The notes under the pieces were generated by a model, which worked only from the letters and a program-made list of their open reading frames with translations, was not told the origin of the DNA and made no database searches. Shown piece after piece: positions 1 to 5,557 of a stretch of DNA of 21,091 bases (within the stretch, counting starts at the first letter, position 1; every line of letters starts with the position of its first letter). The position numbers and the translations under genes were made by a program. Source of the stretch: a virus; IMG/VR virus record IMGVR_UViG_3300036853_000119, positions 1 to 21,091 of that record. One strand, given 5' to 3'.

Positions 1-215
1 CCAGCCGTGGACGGCCACAGACGTACGGCCCTGCCCTCCCAGCTGGCGTAGACGATGGTGGACGTGTGCAAGTACTCAGCCATGGCCTGTCGGGATAACC
101 CGAGCCGTTCGCGTAGCTCCTTGAGTCGGCCATCTGCTACTACGGTCCGGCCAAGCTCAACGTCGTCGTCATCCTCGCGCACGGTGGTCTCCCTGAAGCG
201 GGTGTCGGTGATCAC
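1..215 (-). CDS. Helix-turn-helix DNA-binding protein, N-terminal part (runs off left edge)
   Basis: The visible 71 residues start at a GTG (213-215, minus strand) preceded by a GGGAGGGG purine run about 10 bases upstream. No in-frame ATG precedes it before a stop. After an acidic stretch (EDDDDVE, residues 14-20), residues 30-60 have the shape of an XRE/Cro-type helix-turn-helix: GRLKELRERLGLSRQAMAEY followed by a second helix ending in YASWEG. Such proteins bind DNA operators; the target here is unknown. The gene lies just beyond the terminator at 271-307, so it probably has its own promoter. TACGAT at 250-255 (minus) is a possible -10 with no good -35. The C-terminus is outside the window, so repressor versus activator cannot be judged. 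The HTH call is fairly secure; the role is not. Confidence 0.7.
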   Translation of the reverse strand, partial: MITDTRFRETTVREDDDDVELGRTVVADGRLKELRERLGLSRQAMAEYLHTSTIVYASWEGRAVRLWPSTA

Positions 216-270
216 CGGAGCCTACCCCTCCCTACGTCCAATGTCATGGATCGTACGAGGAGGGTCCGAC

Positions 271-307
271 AAAAAACAGCACCCTGGGCCCCACACCCAG
301 GGTGCTG
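271..307 (-). terminator. Intrinsic terminator of the leftward TROVE operon
   Basis: A perfect 11-bp stem (278-288 with 296-306, extended to 12 bp by 277/307) has a 7-base loop and is followed on the minus strand by six T (271-276). It sits five bases past the stop of the small Cys-containing gene, so it ends the leftward transcript. Confidence 0.88.
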
Positions 308-311
308 CTGC

Positions 312-632
312 CTACCACGACATCGTGCGTCGAGGCCAGACGTCTAGATCTTCCCAGTTGTCCAGCTTGCGAGCATCACTCAACAGTTGTCTAATCTTGT
401 GTCGCCACCAGCGGCGCTCCCGAAAGCGATAGTGACTACCGCCACACCAGGAGCAGCCGCAGAGGTTCTGTGGACCTCGGTAGCCGCGCCGACAATAACT
501 CAGACCCCATGTACTGGCCTCACCAGGAATGAGGTCACAGATGCCGTCTCGGTGATCGTGGATTTCCTTGAATCGTTGTGGCTCATCAACTTCGAGCACA
601 TACAAGGGACGATGCGCGTCGGTGCGCGCCAT
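312..632 (-). CDS. Small conserved actinophage-type protein with CxCxxC motif
   Basis: A 106-aa basic protein, ATG preceded by GGAGAGG at 8-base spacing on the minus strand. The centre holds LCGCSWCGG (about residues 58-66), a Cys cluster followed by a very Arg-rich helix (RFRERRWWRHKIR), which together suggest a small metal-binding or nucleic-acid-binding protein. The N-terminal HDHRDGICDL segment resembles hypothetical proteins I have seen in Streptomyces phages; this is memory, not a search. It lies 40 bases downstream of the TROVE stop in the same orientation and just before the terminator, so it is the last gene of that operon. A small hairpin (648-662) occupies the gap. No function can be assigned. 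Confidence 0.68.
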   Translation of the reverse strand: MARTDAHRPLYVLEVDEPQRFKEIHDHRDGICDLIPGEASTWGLSYCRRGYRGPQNLCGCSWCGGSHYRFRERRWWRHKIRQLLSDARKLDNWEDLDVWPRRTMSW

Positions 633-672
633 GACTGCCTCTCCGGAGCGGGTCCCTCCCGCTACCTCTGCG

Positions 673-2298
673 TCATGACGCCACCTCCCAGGGCCACTGT
701 GCCCGCTGTCCGGCCTCCACCAACGGAATCATGGCGAAGGTCCGATCGGTCAACCCACCCAGCTCATGTCGGGTGGACGATGTCTCCATCATGGCTGGGG
801 CGTACCCCAGCATGTTGAAGGCGTAGATGGGTACGTTGGCCGGGATCTGAGAACTGACGACATCTCGGCTGACCCAAACCGGCTGGGTGCCGAACGTCTG
901 ACCATCAGTCACGATGACTACCCGATCCTGGCCAGTCCACGTTGCCCGCAACGCTTCCGCTGTCCGGGTACCGTGGCCAACCTCGCCGACCCGGGCAACG
1001 AATCGCTCCGTCTCCCGGAGTACCCCGGCACCCTTACGTACCGGGTGCGGGAACACGCCATCGGCGTAGCCGTACAGGTTCACGTTCTCCCCCTTGGCGG
1101 CCAGGGCCACCCCGAACAGGGCGCCGGCCATCATGGGCGTGATCTTCGACTTCCTGCTCAGGCCCATGCTGGACATTGAGGACGAGGTGTCCACCAGGAC
1201 CAGCGTCGAGCCCGGCAGGGCCGGGATGTTGGCCGTGGCGTACTGCATAGCCGTCTCCAGTGGCTGCGCCCAGGCGGCGTTGGTCGCCTCCAGGTACGCC
1301 GACAGGAACCGGTATGGCAGCTGCCGGGAGTTGTGCACAGCGGTCTGCTGAGACAGGGTAAGGGCCACTTCCCGGACCATCTCGTCCGAGATACCGGCCT
1401 CCTGGAAGTTGCGCAGGTTCCGCAACAGAGCCATGTACCCCATGTTCGGGATGATGGCCTCCCAGGCAGCCTTATCCATGGGACCAGAGGAAGACAGTGC
1501 CTCCCACGTTATTCCAGCCTCGGCCAAAGCCTCACCGACGTTGAAGGAGGCAAAGATGGACTTGCGGCTTTCTGGACCTTGGAGATCCCTAAGCATCGCG
1601 TTCCGGTACCGGAGCATTGTCAGTTCTGCCGGGACCTCGGTGGGGCGGTGCCGACTGTCCAAGATGTACTTGAACAGTGCGCCCTGTTCCTGGCGCCATT
1701 CGCCGACTCGAGGGTGCGTCAACTCGATCACGTCGGCCATCCGTACCGAGCTTCGGTCCGAATCCCACTTGATGAAGTTGCGCTCCGTGTACAGCCGCTT
1801 GGCCACATCAGCAACACCACGACGGATAGGGCCAGGGATCTTGCGGCCGTACGTCTGGAGGTAGTAGCTCAGGGCCTCTGCCGGCTCGTCGGCACGGAGC
1901 AGAGTCGCACCGATAATCCGGCGGGCCGGGCCCATCTGCTCGCCCGGCTGGTCACGACGTGATAGCGCACGCGCCGCCTCAACAGCACCAACGACAGCTG
2001 CTGTGCGAATGTTGGCGTCTCGCCGCAACCAGGGCAGAAACTGACCCAGCCACTGCGGGTCCTCGGCGGCAACACGATGGACCAGCTCGATGAATCGCTG
2101 GTTTCGGTCGCCGGCCTTCTCATAGAACGTGTCCTCCCCGTAGAAGTTCGTCACTGCCAATAGAAACAAGTCTGACTTGGCATCACGAGACCAGGCCGCT
2201 GCGCCCTCAAACGTCTTCGTGTCCTGCCTAGTCGTCGTCACCGGGGACAGTGCTGACGGCTTCGCCGTCTTCGCCCCCTTCGTGTTCAATCGTGCCAT
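673..2298 (-). CDS. Ro60/TROVE-domain RNA-binding protein (Rsr-like)
   Basis: A 541-aa protein, close to the usual Ro60 length of about 540. Ro60 family proteins are ring-shaped HEAT-repeat proteins that bind Y RNAs on the outer surface and misfolded or 3'-single-stranded RNAs through the central hole. The N-terminal two thirds (about 20-345) form the TROVE region. The C-terminal third is a von Willebrand A-like domain with an intact MIDAS: DTSSS at 370-374, the Thr of GHGTRT near 444, and the Asp of VTDGQ near 465. The start is the ATG with AAGGAGAAGG just upstream (2299-2312); it overlaps the upstream LAGLIDADG gene by 71 bases, so the two are probably coupled. A longer in-frame ATG at 2397 has no comparable ribosome site. 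Three Y RNA-like units lie upstream on the same strand. In bacteria Ro60 orthologues act with Y RNAs and nucleases in RNA turnover; a phage role is unknown. Confidence 0.95.
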   Translation of the reverse strand: MARLNTKGAKTAKPSALSPVTTTRQDTKTFEGAAAWSRDAKSDLFLLAVTNFYGEDTFYEKAGDRNQRFIELVHRVAAEDPQWLGQFLPWLRRDANIRTAAVVGAVEAARALSRRDQPGEQMGPARRIIGATLLRADEPAEALSYYLQTYGRKIPGPIRRGVADVAKRLYTERNFIKWDSDRSSVRMADVIELTHPRVGEWRQEQGALFKYILDSRHRPTEVPAELTMLRYRNAMLRDLQGPESRKSIFASFNVGEALAEAGITWEALSSSGPMDKAAWEAIIPNMGYMALLRNLRNFQEAGISDEMVREVALTLSQQTAVHNSRQLPYRFLSAYLEATNAAWAQPLETAMQYATANIPALPGSTLVLVDTSSSMSSMGLSRKSKITPMMAGALFGVALAAKGENVNLYGYADGVFPHPVRKGAGVLRETERFVARVGEVGHGTRTAEALRATWTGQDRVVIVTDGQTFGTQPVWVSRDVVSSQIPANVPIYAFNMLGYAPAMMETSSTRHELGGLTDRTFAMIPLVEAGQRAQWPWEVAS

Positions 2299-2812
2299 TT
2301 GCCTTCTCCTTTTCATGGAACTGGAGTGCGAGTTCATACACCGGTGGCAGATCCCAGCCAAGGCCCCTGAGTCGGGCCAGGGTGGCGTAGACGGCACCGC
2401 TGCCTCGCCCCGAATAGGCCGTCACCTTCTGGATCTGGTCGATCGCTTCCCGGTAACCTTTATCGATCACCAGGAACGGCAACAGGTTGTCCAGTACTAC
2501 GACCAGGCCGGCGCCCGTGATGGTCCACCGGGAGATCTCCGCTACCCATTCTCTGTCAGCGACATGAACATGAGCCTCGGGACAGTGCTCGCTACAGCCT
2601 CGACGGATGAAATTCGACAGGGTCTTGGCGTTCTTCCACTCCGGCTTTGTTCCGGTAAGCAGACCAAGCTGCCGCACGATCGCAGCATCCTTGCTGTCAA
2701 CGGTGAGGACGGCCTGAATGGTGTTCCGTTGCTGGTTTGTCTTGTAATGGATCCTTCCCTTGAGGTCGATGATCCCGGCCATCCAGCCGAGGCTGGTCAT
2801 TGATATGGTCAT
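2228..2812 (-). CDS. Single-motif LAGLIDADG-fold protein, probably catalytically inactive
   Basis: A 194-aa protein. Residues 10-21 read WMAGIIDLKGRI, matching the LAGLIDADG helix of homing endonucleases. The later GCSEHCPEAHVHV and RWTITG...NLLPFLVIDKG segments fit the beta-sheet and closing helices of a single-motif domain. The acidic residue before the last Gly, which binds the catalytic metal in enzymes such as I-CreI, is Lys (K18), so DNA cleavage is doubtful. The protein ends in an acidic tail (HEGGEDGEAVSTVPGDDD). AAGGAG lies 5 bases before this ATG; another ATG 3 bases upstream (2815) would be only 2 bases from it. It is the first protein gene after the Y RNA array and hairpin terminator, and overlaps the TROVE gene by 71 bases. 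Context suggests a partner or regulator of the TROVE system; that is inference. No intron or intein is seen around it. Confidence 0.75.
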   Translation of the reverse strand: MTISMTSLGWMAGIIDLKGRIHYKTNQQRNTIQAVLTVDSKDAAIVRQLGLLTGTKPEWKNAKTLSNFIRRGCSEHCPEAHVHVADREWVAEISRWTITGAGLVVVLDNLLPFLVIDKGYREAIDQIQKVTAYSGRGSGAVYATLARLRGLGWDLPPVYELALQFHEKEKANGTIEHEGGEDGEAVSTVPGDDD

Positions 2813-2832
2813 CATTTCTCCTTGGATATAGA

Positions 2833-2875
2833 AAAGGGGCCGGATCCCTCATAGGCGGTAGGATCCGGCCCCTTT
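2833..2875 (-). terminator. 15-bp hairpin between the RNA array and the TROVE operon (terminator or attenuator)
   Basis: A perfect 15-bp inverted repeat (2833-2847 with 2861-2875) with a 13-base loop. On the minus strand it is followed by TTTTCTATAT, with the ribosome site of the LAGLIDADG gene only about 10 bases further on. It would release Y RNA transcripts and allow some read-through into the protein genes. On the plus strand it is followed by TTTATAT, so bidirectional action is possible. Confidence 0.65.
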
Positions 2876-2954
2876 ATATGTAGGTCGTTTCAGCCACAGG
2901 AGACCTACAACCCTGTTCTCCACTGGAGATCTCACTTCCAGCCCAGCTGCTGGT
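2876..2954 (-). other. Structured non-coding spacer between Y RNA-like unit 1 and the terminator
   Basis: No ORF is seen here. On the minus strand there are several short hairpins: a 7-bp stem 2880-2886/2902-2908 with a 15-base loop, and a 5-bp TCTCC/GGAGA stem around 2917-2929. It lacks the UCCGA/UUGUUGC motif of the three array units, so it is not counted as a fourth copy. It may be a leader or the 3' part of the unit 1 transcript. Confidence 0.3.
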
Positions 2955-3097
2955 GGTACCAGGCAACAAAGTCGACGCAGGTGACATGAGTGGCGTGCTG
3001 CTTACACAACCCCCCTATGAGCTTGGTAGCAGGGGGCGGAGGATTTGATACCTCCACTTCCACCTTGGAAGTAACCCGTGTCTTCGGATCTGGTACC
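2955..3097 (-). ncRNA. Y RNA-like Ro60-binding RNA, unit 1 (143 nt)
   Basis: The ends pair perfectly over 8 bp (2955-2962 with 3090-3097). Next inward is the conserved internal loop: UCCGA on the 5' strand (3084-3088, minus strand) opposite CUUUGUUGC (2963-2971). Then comes a second helix, 3074-3082 with 2974-2982, 8 of 9 paired when read as minus-strand RNA. The head carries a 6-bp hairpin (3056-3072), a tRNA T-arm-like hairpin with 5-bp stem and loop UAUCAAAU (3038-3055) and a 6-bp hairpin (3011-3036). UCCGA opposite CUUG in a bulged terminal stem is the known Ro60-binding arrangement of vertebrate Y RNAs, and a TROVE gene lies downstream. Y RNA identity is inferred from structure and context. 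Confidence 0.68.
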
Positions 3098-3107
3098 CAA
3101 GTTGGGT

Positions 3108-3178
3108 GGCCCCCGGCTGGAGTTTAACCAGCGTCTCTCGGCTTTAGGCGGAGTGTCTTCACGTTGGACGACAGGGAC
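3108..3178 (-). ncRNA. tRNA-like cloverleaf between units 1 and 2 (degenerate or fortuitous)
   Basis: Read on the minus strand, 71 bases can form a cloverleaf with tRNA spacing: a 7-bp acceptor (3172-3178 with 3109-3115, two G-U pairs), a 3-bp D-like stem, an anticodon-like stem with one C-C mismatch and 7-base loop CCUAAAG, and a perfect 5-bp T-stem with 7-base loop UUAAACU (3116-3132). Against a working tRNA: no GG in the D loop, no U33, no C56 in the T loop. It may be a decayed tRNA, a tRNA mimic in the Y RNA transcript, or chance. Confidence 0.28.
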
Positions 3179-3187
3179 CACGTTAAA

Positions 3188-3304
3188 AGTTGCCAGGCAA
3201 CAAGGTGTCTCAGGTATGCCCGCACGCCATGCGGGCCCGGCCAAGAGCGGCCGGGGGTGGAATCGAACCATCGAAGTAACCCGAAACGATCGGATCTGGC
3301 AACT
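3188..3304 (-). ncRNA. Y RNA-like Ro60-binding RNA, unit 2 (117 nt)
   Basis: The terminal stem is 9 bp (3188-3196 with 3296-3304) and differs in sequence from units 1 and 3 while staying fully paired. The internal loop has UCCGA (3290-3294, minus strand) opposite CCUUGUUGC (3197-3205). The second helix (3279-3287 with 3207-3215) is a full 9 bp as minus-strand RNA, two of them G-U. The head has a T-arm-like hairpin with loop UUCGAUU (3256-3272, one A-C mismatch in the stem) and two GC-rich 7-bp hairpins (3236-3255 and 3218-3236). The 3' end runs into UUUU, as in the U-tailed ends of vertebrate Y RNAs. Confidence 0.68.
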
Positions 3305-3327
3305 ACGTATTCACTTATCAAGGTAAA

Positions 3328-3407
3328 GCAGCCAGGCAACAAGGCGACTCAGGTTTCTATGTTCTCTTGAAATGAGGGAAGTAACCCGGATCTTCGGATC
3401 TGGCTGC
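3328..3407 (-). ncRNA. Y RNA-like Ro60-binding RNA, unit 3 (80 nt, minimal form)
   Basis: An 8-bp terminal stem (3328-3335 with 3400-3407), UCCGA (3394-3398, minus strand) opposite CCUUGUUGC (3336-3344), and a second helix (3384-3392 with 3346-3354) with 8 of 9 paired as minus-strand RNA. The head is only about 30 bases and has no clear T-arm, so this unit is essentially the predicted Ro60-binding stem alone. It is promoter-proximal and its 3' end is followed by UUU. A 7-bp hairpin (3408-3435) lies between it and the promoter. Confidence 0.65.
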
Positions 3408-3433
3408 GTTGGTCCTGCATGGAGCCGAGACCA

Positions 3434-3464
3434 ACCATACCCGCACCCAGGGGTGGGTTGTCAA
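3434..3464 (-). promoter_or_regulatory. Promoter for the Y RNA array / TROVE operon
   Basis: On the minus strand TTGACA (3459-3464) is a perfect -35, followed after 19 bases by TATGGT (3434-3439), a TAnnnT -10. The spacer is slightly long. The predicted start is about 20 bases before unit 3. No other -35 this good was seen in the gene-free stretch. Confidence 0.55.
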
Positions 3465-3467
3465 CCC
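3455..3467. promoter_or_regulatory. Inverted repeat over the leftward -35 (possible operator)
   Basis: GGGTTGTCAACCC is a perfect 6-bp inverted repeat around one central base, exactly covering the TTGACA element. A DNA-binding protein here would block the leftward promoter. The binder is unknown; the HTH gene at the left edge is one candidate. Confidence 0.4.
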
Positions 3468-3473
3468 CGAATA

Positions 3474-3494
3474 CTGTTCGCCGTGAGCGAACAG
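3474..3494. promoter_or_regulatory. Inverted repeat upstream of the terminase start (possible operator)
   Basis: A perfect 8-bp inverted repeat, CTGTTCGC and GCGAACAG with a 5-base centre, lies at about -37 to -17 relative to the predicted terminase transcript start. No U-run follows, so it is not an intrinsic terminator; an operator is more likely. Confidence 0.4.
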
Positions 3495-3497
3495 ACG

Positions 3498-3503
3498 TAC
3501 TAT
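3498..3503 (+). promoter_or_regulatory. -10 element for a leaderless terminase transcript
   Basis: TACTAT (TAnnnT type) ends 7 bases before the terminase ATG at 3511, which places the transcript start at or next to the start codon. No Shine-Dalgarno sequence precedes that ATG. No convincing -35 is visible. Confidence 0.45.
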
Positions 3504-3510
3504 CTCCAAC

Positions 3511-4941
3511 ATGGGCAAGTCCCTCAAAGAGCGCGTAGCCGCCTTACCGGCACAAGACCGGGACGAGTGGATTGCCAACCTGCCCGAAGAACTGCTCCCC
3601 GAGATCCTGCGCAACGAGTGGTGGTGGACCGCTCGCCCGGAGCAGGTCCCACCCGATGGTGACTGGCTCGTCTGCCTGGCTCTAGCTGGTCGTGGCTTCG
3701 GCAAGTCCCGAGCTTCCTCCGAATGGATCACCGAGCGGGTACTCCAGCACCCGTTCGACCGGCACGGCGTACCCACCGAATGGCTGGTGGTGGCGGACAC
3801 CTTGGCCGATGCCCGGACGATCAACGCCGAAGGTCCTAGCGGCATCCTCAACGTGCTGACCCGGCGCAAGATCGACCACCGGTACAAGCAGAGCCCCCGG
3901 CCCATGGTCCTGTTCCCGGACGGGGCAAAGATCTACCTGGAGGGGGCCGACGACCCCGACACGGGGCGTGGATACAACGCAGCCGGCGTCGTCTGTGACG
4001 AGATGGCCAAGTGGGTCAAACCCTACGAAACGTGGTACGAGGGTCTCCTGCCATCCCTGCGGGCTGACCTAGTAGACGATCATCCCCGGGCCTTCGTTAC
4101 CACCACCCCGAAGCCGATCAAGTTACTGGCCGAGTGGCTGTCCCGCAGCGACGAGACGATCCATGTCATTACCGGGTCCACCTTTGACAACGCCTCCAAC
4201 CTGTCCTCGCACGCCCTGCGAGAGCTGAAGCTGCGTTACGCCGGTACTGCCCTCGGTGAACAGGAGCTGTACGGCCGGCTCCTGGAGCTGACTAGCGGCG
4301 GCCTATTCAAGCGCCTGGACATTGCCAACAACCGGGTGACGGTACCCCCTGACGATCTGGTGTCGATTGTGGTGGGGGCCGACCCGAACCTCACCGGTGA
4401 GGATGCCATGTTCGGCATCGTGGTCGTGGGTCGGGACGTGAAGAATGAGTTGTTCGTCCTGGCCGATTGCTCAGTGGAATACTCGGGGCGCCAGGCTGTC
4501 CTTGCCGCCTGGCGTGCGGTGTCTTTATACGCTGCCGATGTCCTCGTGTATGAGGAAAACCTGGGTAAGCGGTACCTGGAGGAGGTCCTTCGGGATGCTT
4601 ACCAGGAATCCATTGAACTTGGCCTGTTCCCGAAACACACCTCGCCACCCATGCAACGAGTACACGCCAAGCATGGAAAGAAGACCAGAGCTGAACCGGT
4701 AGCCATGCGTAACGAACAGGGCAAGCTGCACATGGTGGGGACCTGGCCACAGCTCGAAGACGAAATGGTCCTCTTCGATCCTGAGTCCACCCGGGAGTCC
4801 CCCGACCGCATGGATGCCATGGTCCATGCGTCCATCAAGCTCATGAGTGGGGAACGTCGACGTTTGGGTGCCGCCGACCTGAGCAAGTACGACGGTTTTA
4901 GGATCGATCAGTCTATGTACGACTTGGGTCGACTATTGTAA
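3511..4941 (+). CDS. terL: Terminase large subunit (DNA-packaging ATPase/nuclease)
   Basis: A 476-aa protein of normal TerL length that packages phage DNA into the prohead and cuts the concatemer. The ATPase half has Walker A AGRGFGKS (59-66), Walker B VVCDE (160-164) and the coupling motif FVTTTPKP (195-202). The RNase H-like nuclease half has the expected acidic residues: D291 in VVGADPN, E348/E349 in VYEEN, and D432/D435 in SPDRMDAMVHA. ARPEQVPPDGDW just before Walker A is typical of actinophage terminases. The ATG at 3511 lacks a ribosome site, and TACTAT sits 7 bases upstream, so the message is probably leaderless. No small terminase gene is visible beside it. It opens the rightward virion module and is divergent from the Y RNA array. 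Confidence 0.95.
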   Translation: MGKSLKERVAALPAQDRDEWIANLPEELLPEILRNEWWWTARPEQVPPDGDWLVCLALAGRGFGKSRASSEWITERVLQHPFDRHGVPTEWLVVADTLADARTINAEGPSGILNVLTRRKIDHRYKQSPRPMVLFPDGAKIYLEGADDPDTGRGYNAAGVVCDEMAKWVKPYETWYEGLLPSLRADLVDDHPRAFVTTTPKPIKLLAEWLSRSDETIHVITGSTFDNASNLSSHALRELKLRYAGTALGEQELYGRLLELTSGGLFKRLDIANNRVTVPPDDLVSIVVGADPNLTGEDAMFGIVVVGRDVKNELFVLADCSVEYSGRQAVLAAWRAVSLYAADVLVYEENLGKRYLEEVLRDAYQESIELGLFPKHTSPPMQRVHAKHGKKTRAEPVAMRNEQGKLHMVGTWPQLEDEMVLFDPESTRESPDRMDAMVHASIKLMSGERRRLGAADLSKYDGFRIDQSMYDLGRLL

Positions 4942-4971
4942 GGAAGTCGACTGGAAGGAGGCGTACCCCAA

Positions 4972-5463
4972 TTGGCCAGTATCGACCTTGGGGACCTCGT
5001 CCTTGACTTTGGTTTCCGGGTCAAGTGTTGCCAACGCTTAAAGATCGTGTGGCATCTGGGTTCTGTTACCGACACAGACCCGTCTGACCGTGTCATCAAA
5101 CCCCCTCCCTATACCCCCTGGACTGGAAGGATTGATCTCGTCATGGATCTTGCAGCCGACATGAAGGTTGCGCTTCTCGCGCCCACCTTCACTGATGAGG
5201 TTGGCAACCCTGTTTCAACCCCGGCCGGTGCCACCTTTACTTACACGGTGGACGACCCGACCATCATCTCCCTCACGGACAATGGCGATGGCACCGGTGA
5301 AGCTGCCGCCATGGGTACGCTGGGTACAGCTAACCTTCACCTTGATGCCGCATTCAATGGCTCTACCGCAACCGGCGACCTTCAGATCGTGGTTGTGGCC
5401 GGTCTCGCTGAGCGGGTGGCCATCAATGTTGGTCCTCCGGAGGAAGTCACCCCGGACGTCTAG
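4972..5463 (+). CDS. Bacterial Ig-like (Big_2-type) domain protein, possible virion decoration
   Basis: A 163-aa protein if started at the TTG at 4972, which has a strong AAGGAGG about 10 bases upstream. An in-frame ATG at 5143, with GGAAGGA upstream, would give a 106-aa protein holding just the recognisable domain. That domain (residue 58 onward) has the Ig-like beta pattern: TFTDEVGNPV, FTYTVDDPTIISL, DGTGEAAAMGTLGTANL and LQIVVVAGLAERVAINV. Such domains occur on phage capsids and tails as surface decoration. The upstream 57 residues have coding-like codon use but no recognised domain. It lies 30 bases after the terminase stop and directly before a strong terminator, so terL and this gene form one unit. 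Confidence 0.75.
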   Translation: MASIDLGDLVLDFGFRVKCCQRLKIVWHLGSVTDTDPSDRVIKPPPYTPWTGRIDLVMDLAADMKVALLAPTFTDEVGNPVSTPAGATFTYTVDDPTIISLTDNGDGTGEAAAMGTLGTANLHLDAAFNGSTATGDLQIVVVAGLAERVAINVGPPEEVTPDV

Positions 5464-5472
5464 CCAATGACG

Positions 5473-5512
5473 AAAACGGAGCCTTGGGTTATCGACCCAG
5501 GGCTCTGTTTTT
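5473..5512 (+). terminator. Intrinsic terminator after the Ig-like gene
   Basis: An 11-bp stem (5479-5489 with 5495-5505, one G-U) has a 5-base loop and is followed by TGTTTTT. The A-rich 5' side (5473-5476) can pair with the T-run, so the stem may also act from the other strand. Confidence 0.88.
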
Positions 5513-5557
5513 GCTTGTATCTACCCCTTGTGTTCTGGACACCCGTACAGTATGTAC

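Noticed and set aside
55-2803. Long plus-strand open frames opposite the leftward genes
   Set aside because: They are antisense to well-supported TROVE and LAGLIDADG genes, lack ribosome sites and have low-complexity Arg/Ser/Pro-rich translations.
2228-2812. LAGLIDADG gene as a mobile intron or intein
   Set aside because: No flanking split gene or splicing motif is visible, and the usual catalytic Asp is replaced by Lys.
2876-2954. Possible fourth Y RNA-like unit
   Set aside because: It has hairpins but lacks both the UCCGA and UUGUUGC strands and a matching terminal stem.
3256-3272. T-arm sequence in unit 2 as part of a functional tRNA gene
   Set aside because: No acceptor, D or anticodon arms fit around it; the flanks form the GC-rich hairpins and the Y RNA-like stems instead.
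2955-3407. Repeated CCAGGCAACAA and GAAGTAACCCG strings as a CRISPR array or simple direct repeats
   Set aside because: The copies are few and unevenly spaced, and each pairs with a partner within its own unit through compensating changes. This is RNA structure, not repeat-spacer layout.
5515-5551. Full promoter before the small membrane protein gene
   Set aside because: Only a -10-like TACAGT is present; no -35 lies at a usable distance, so it is mentioned only as a possibility within the gene entry.
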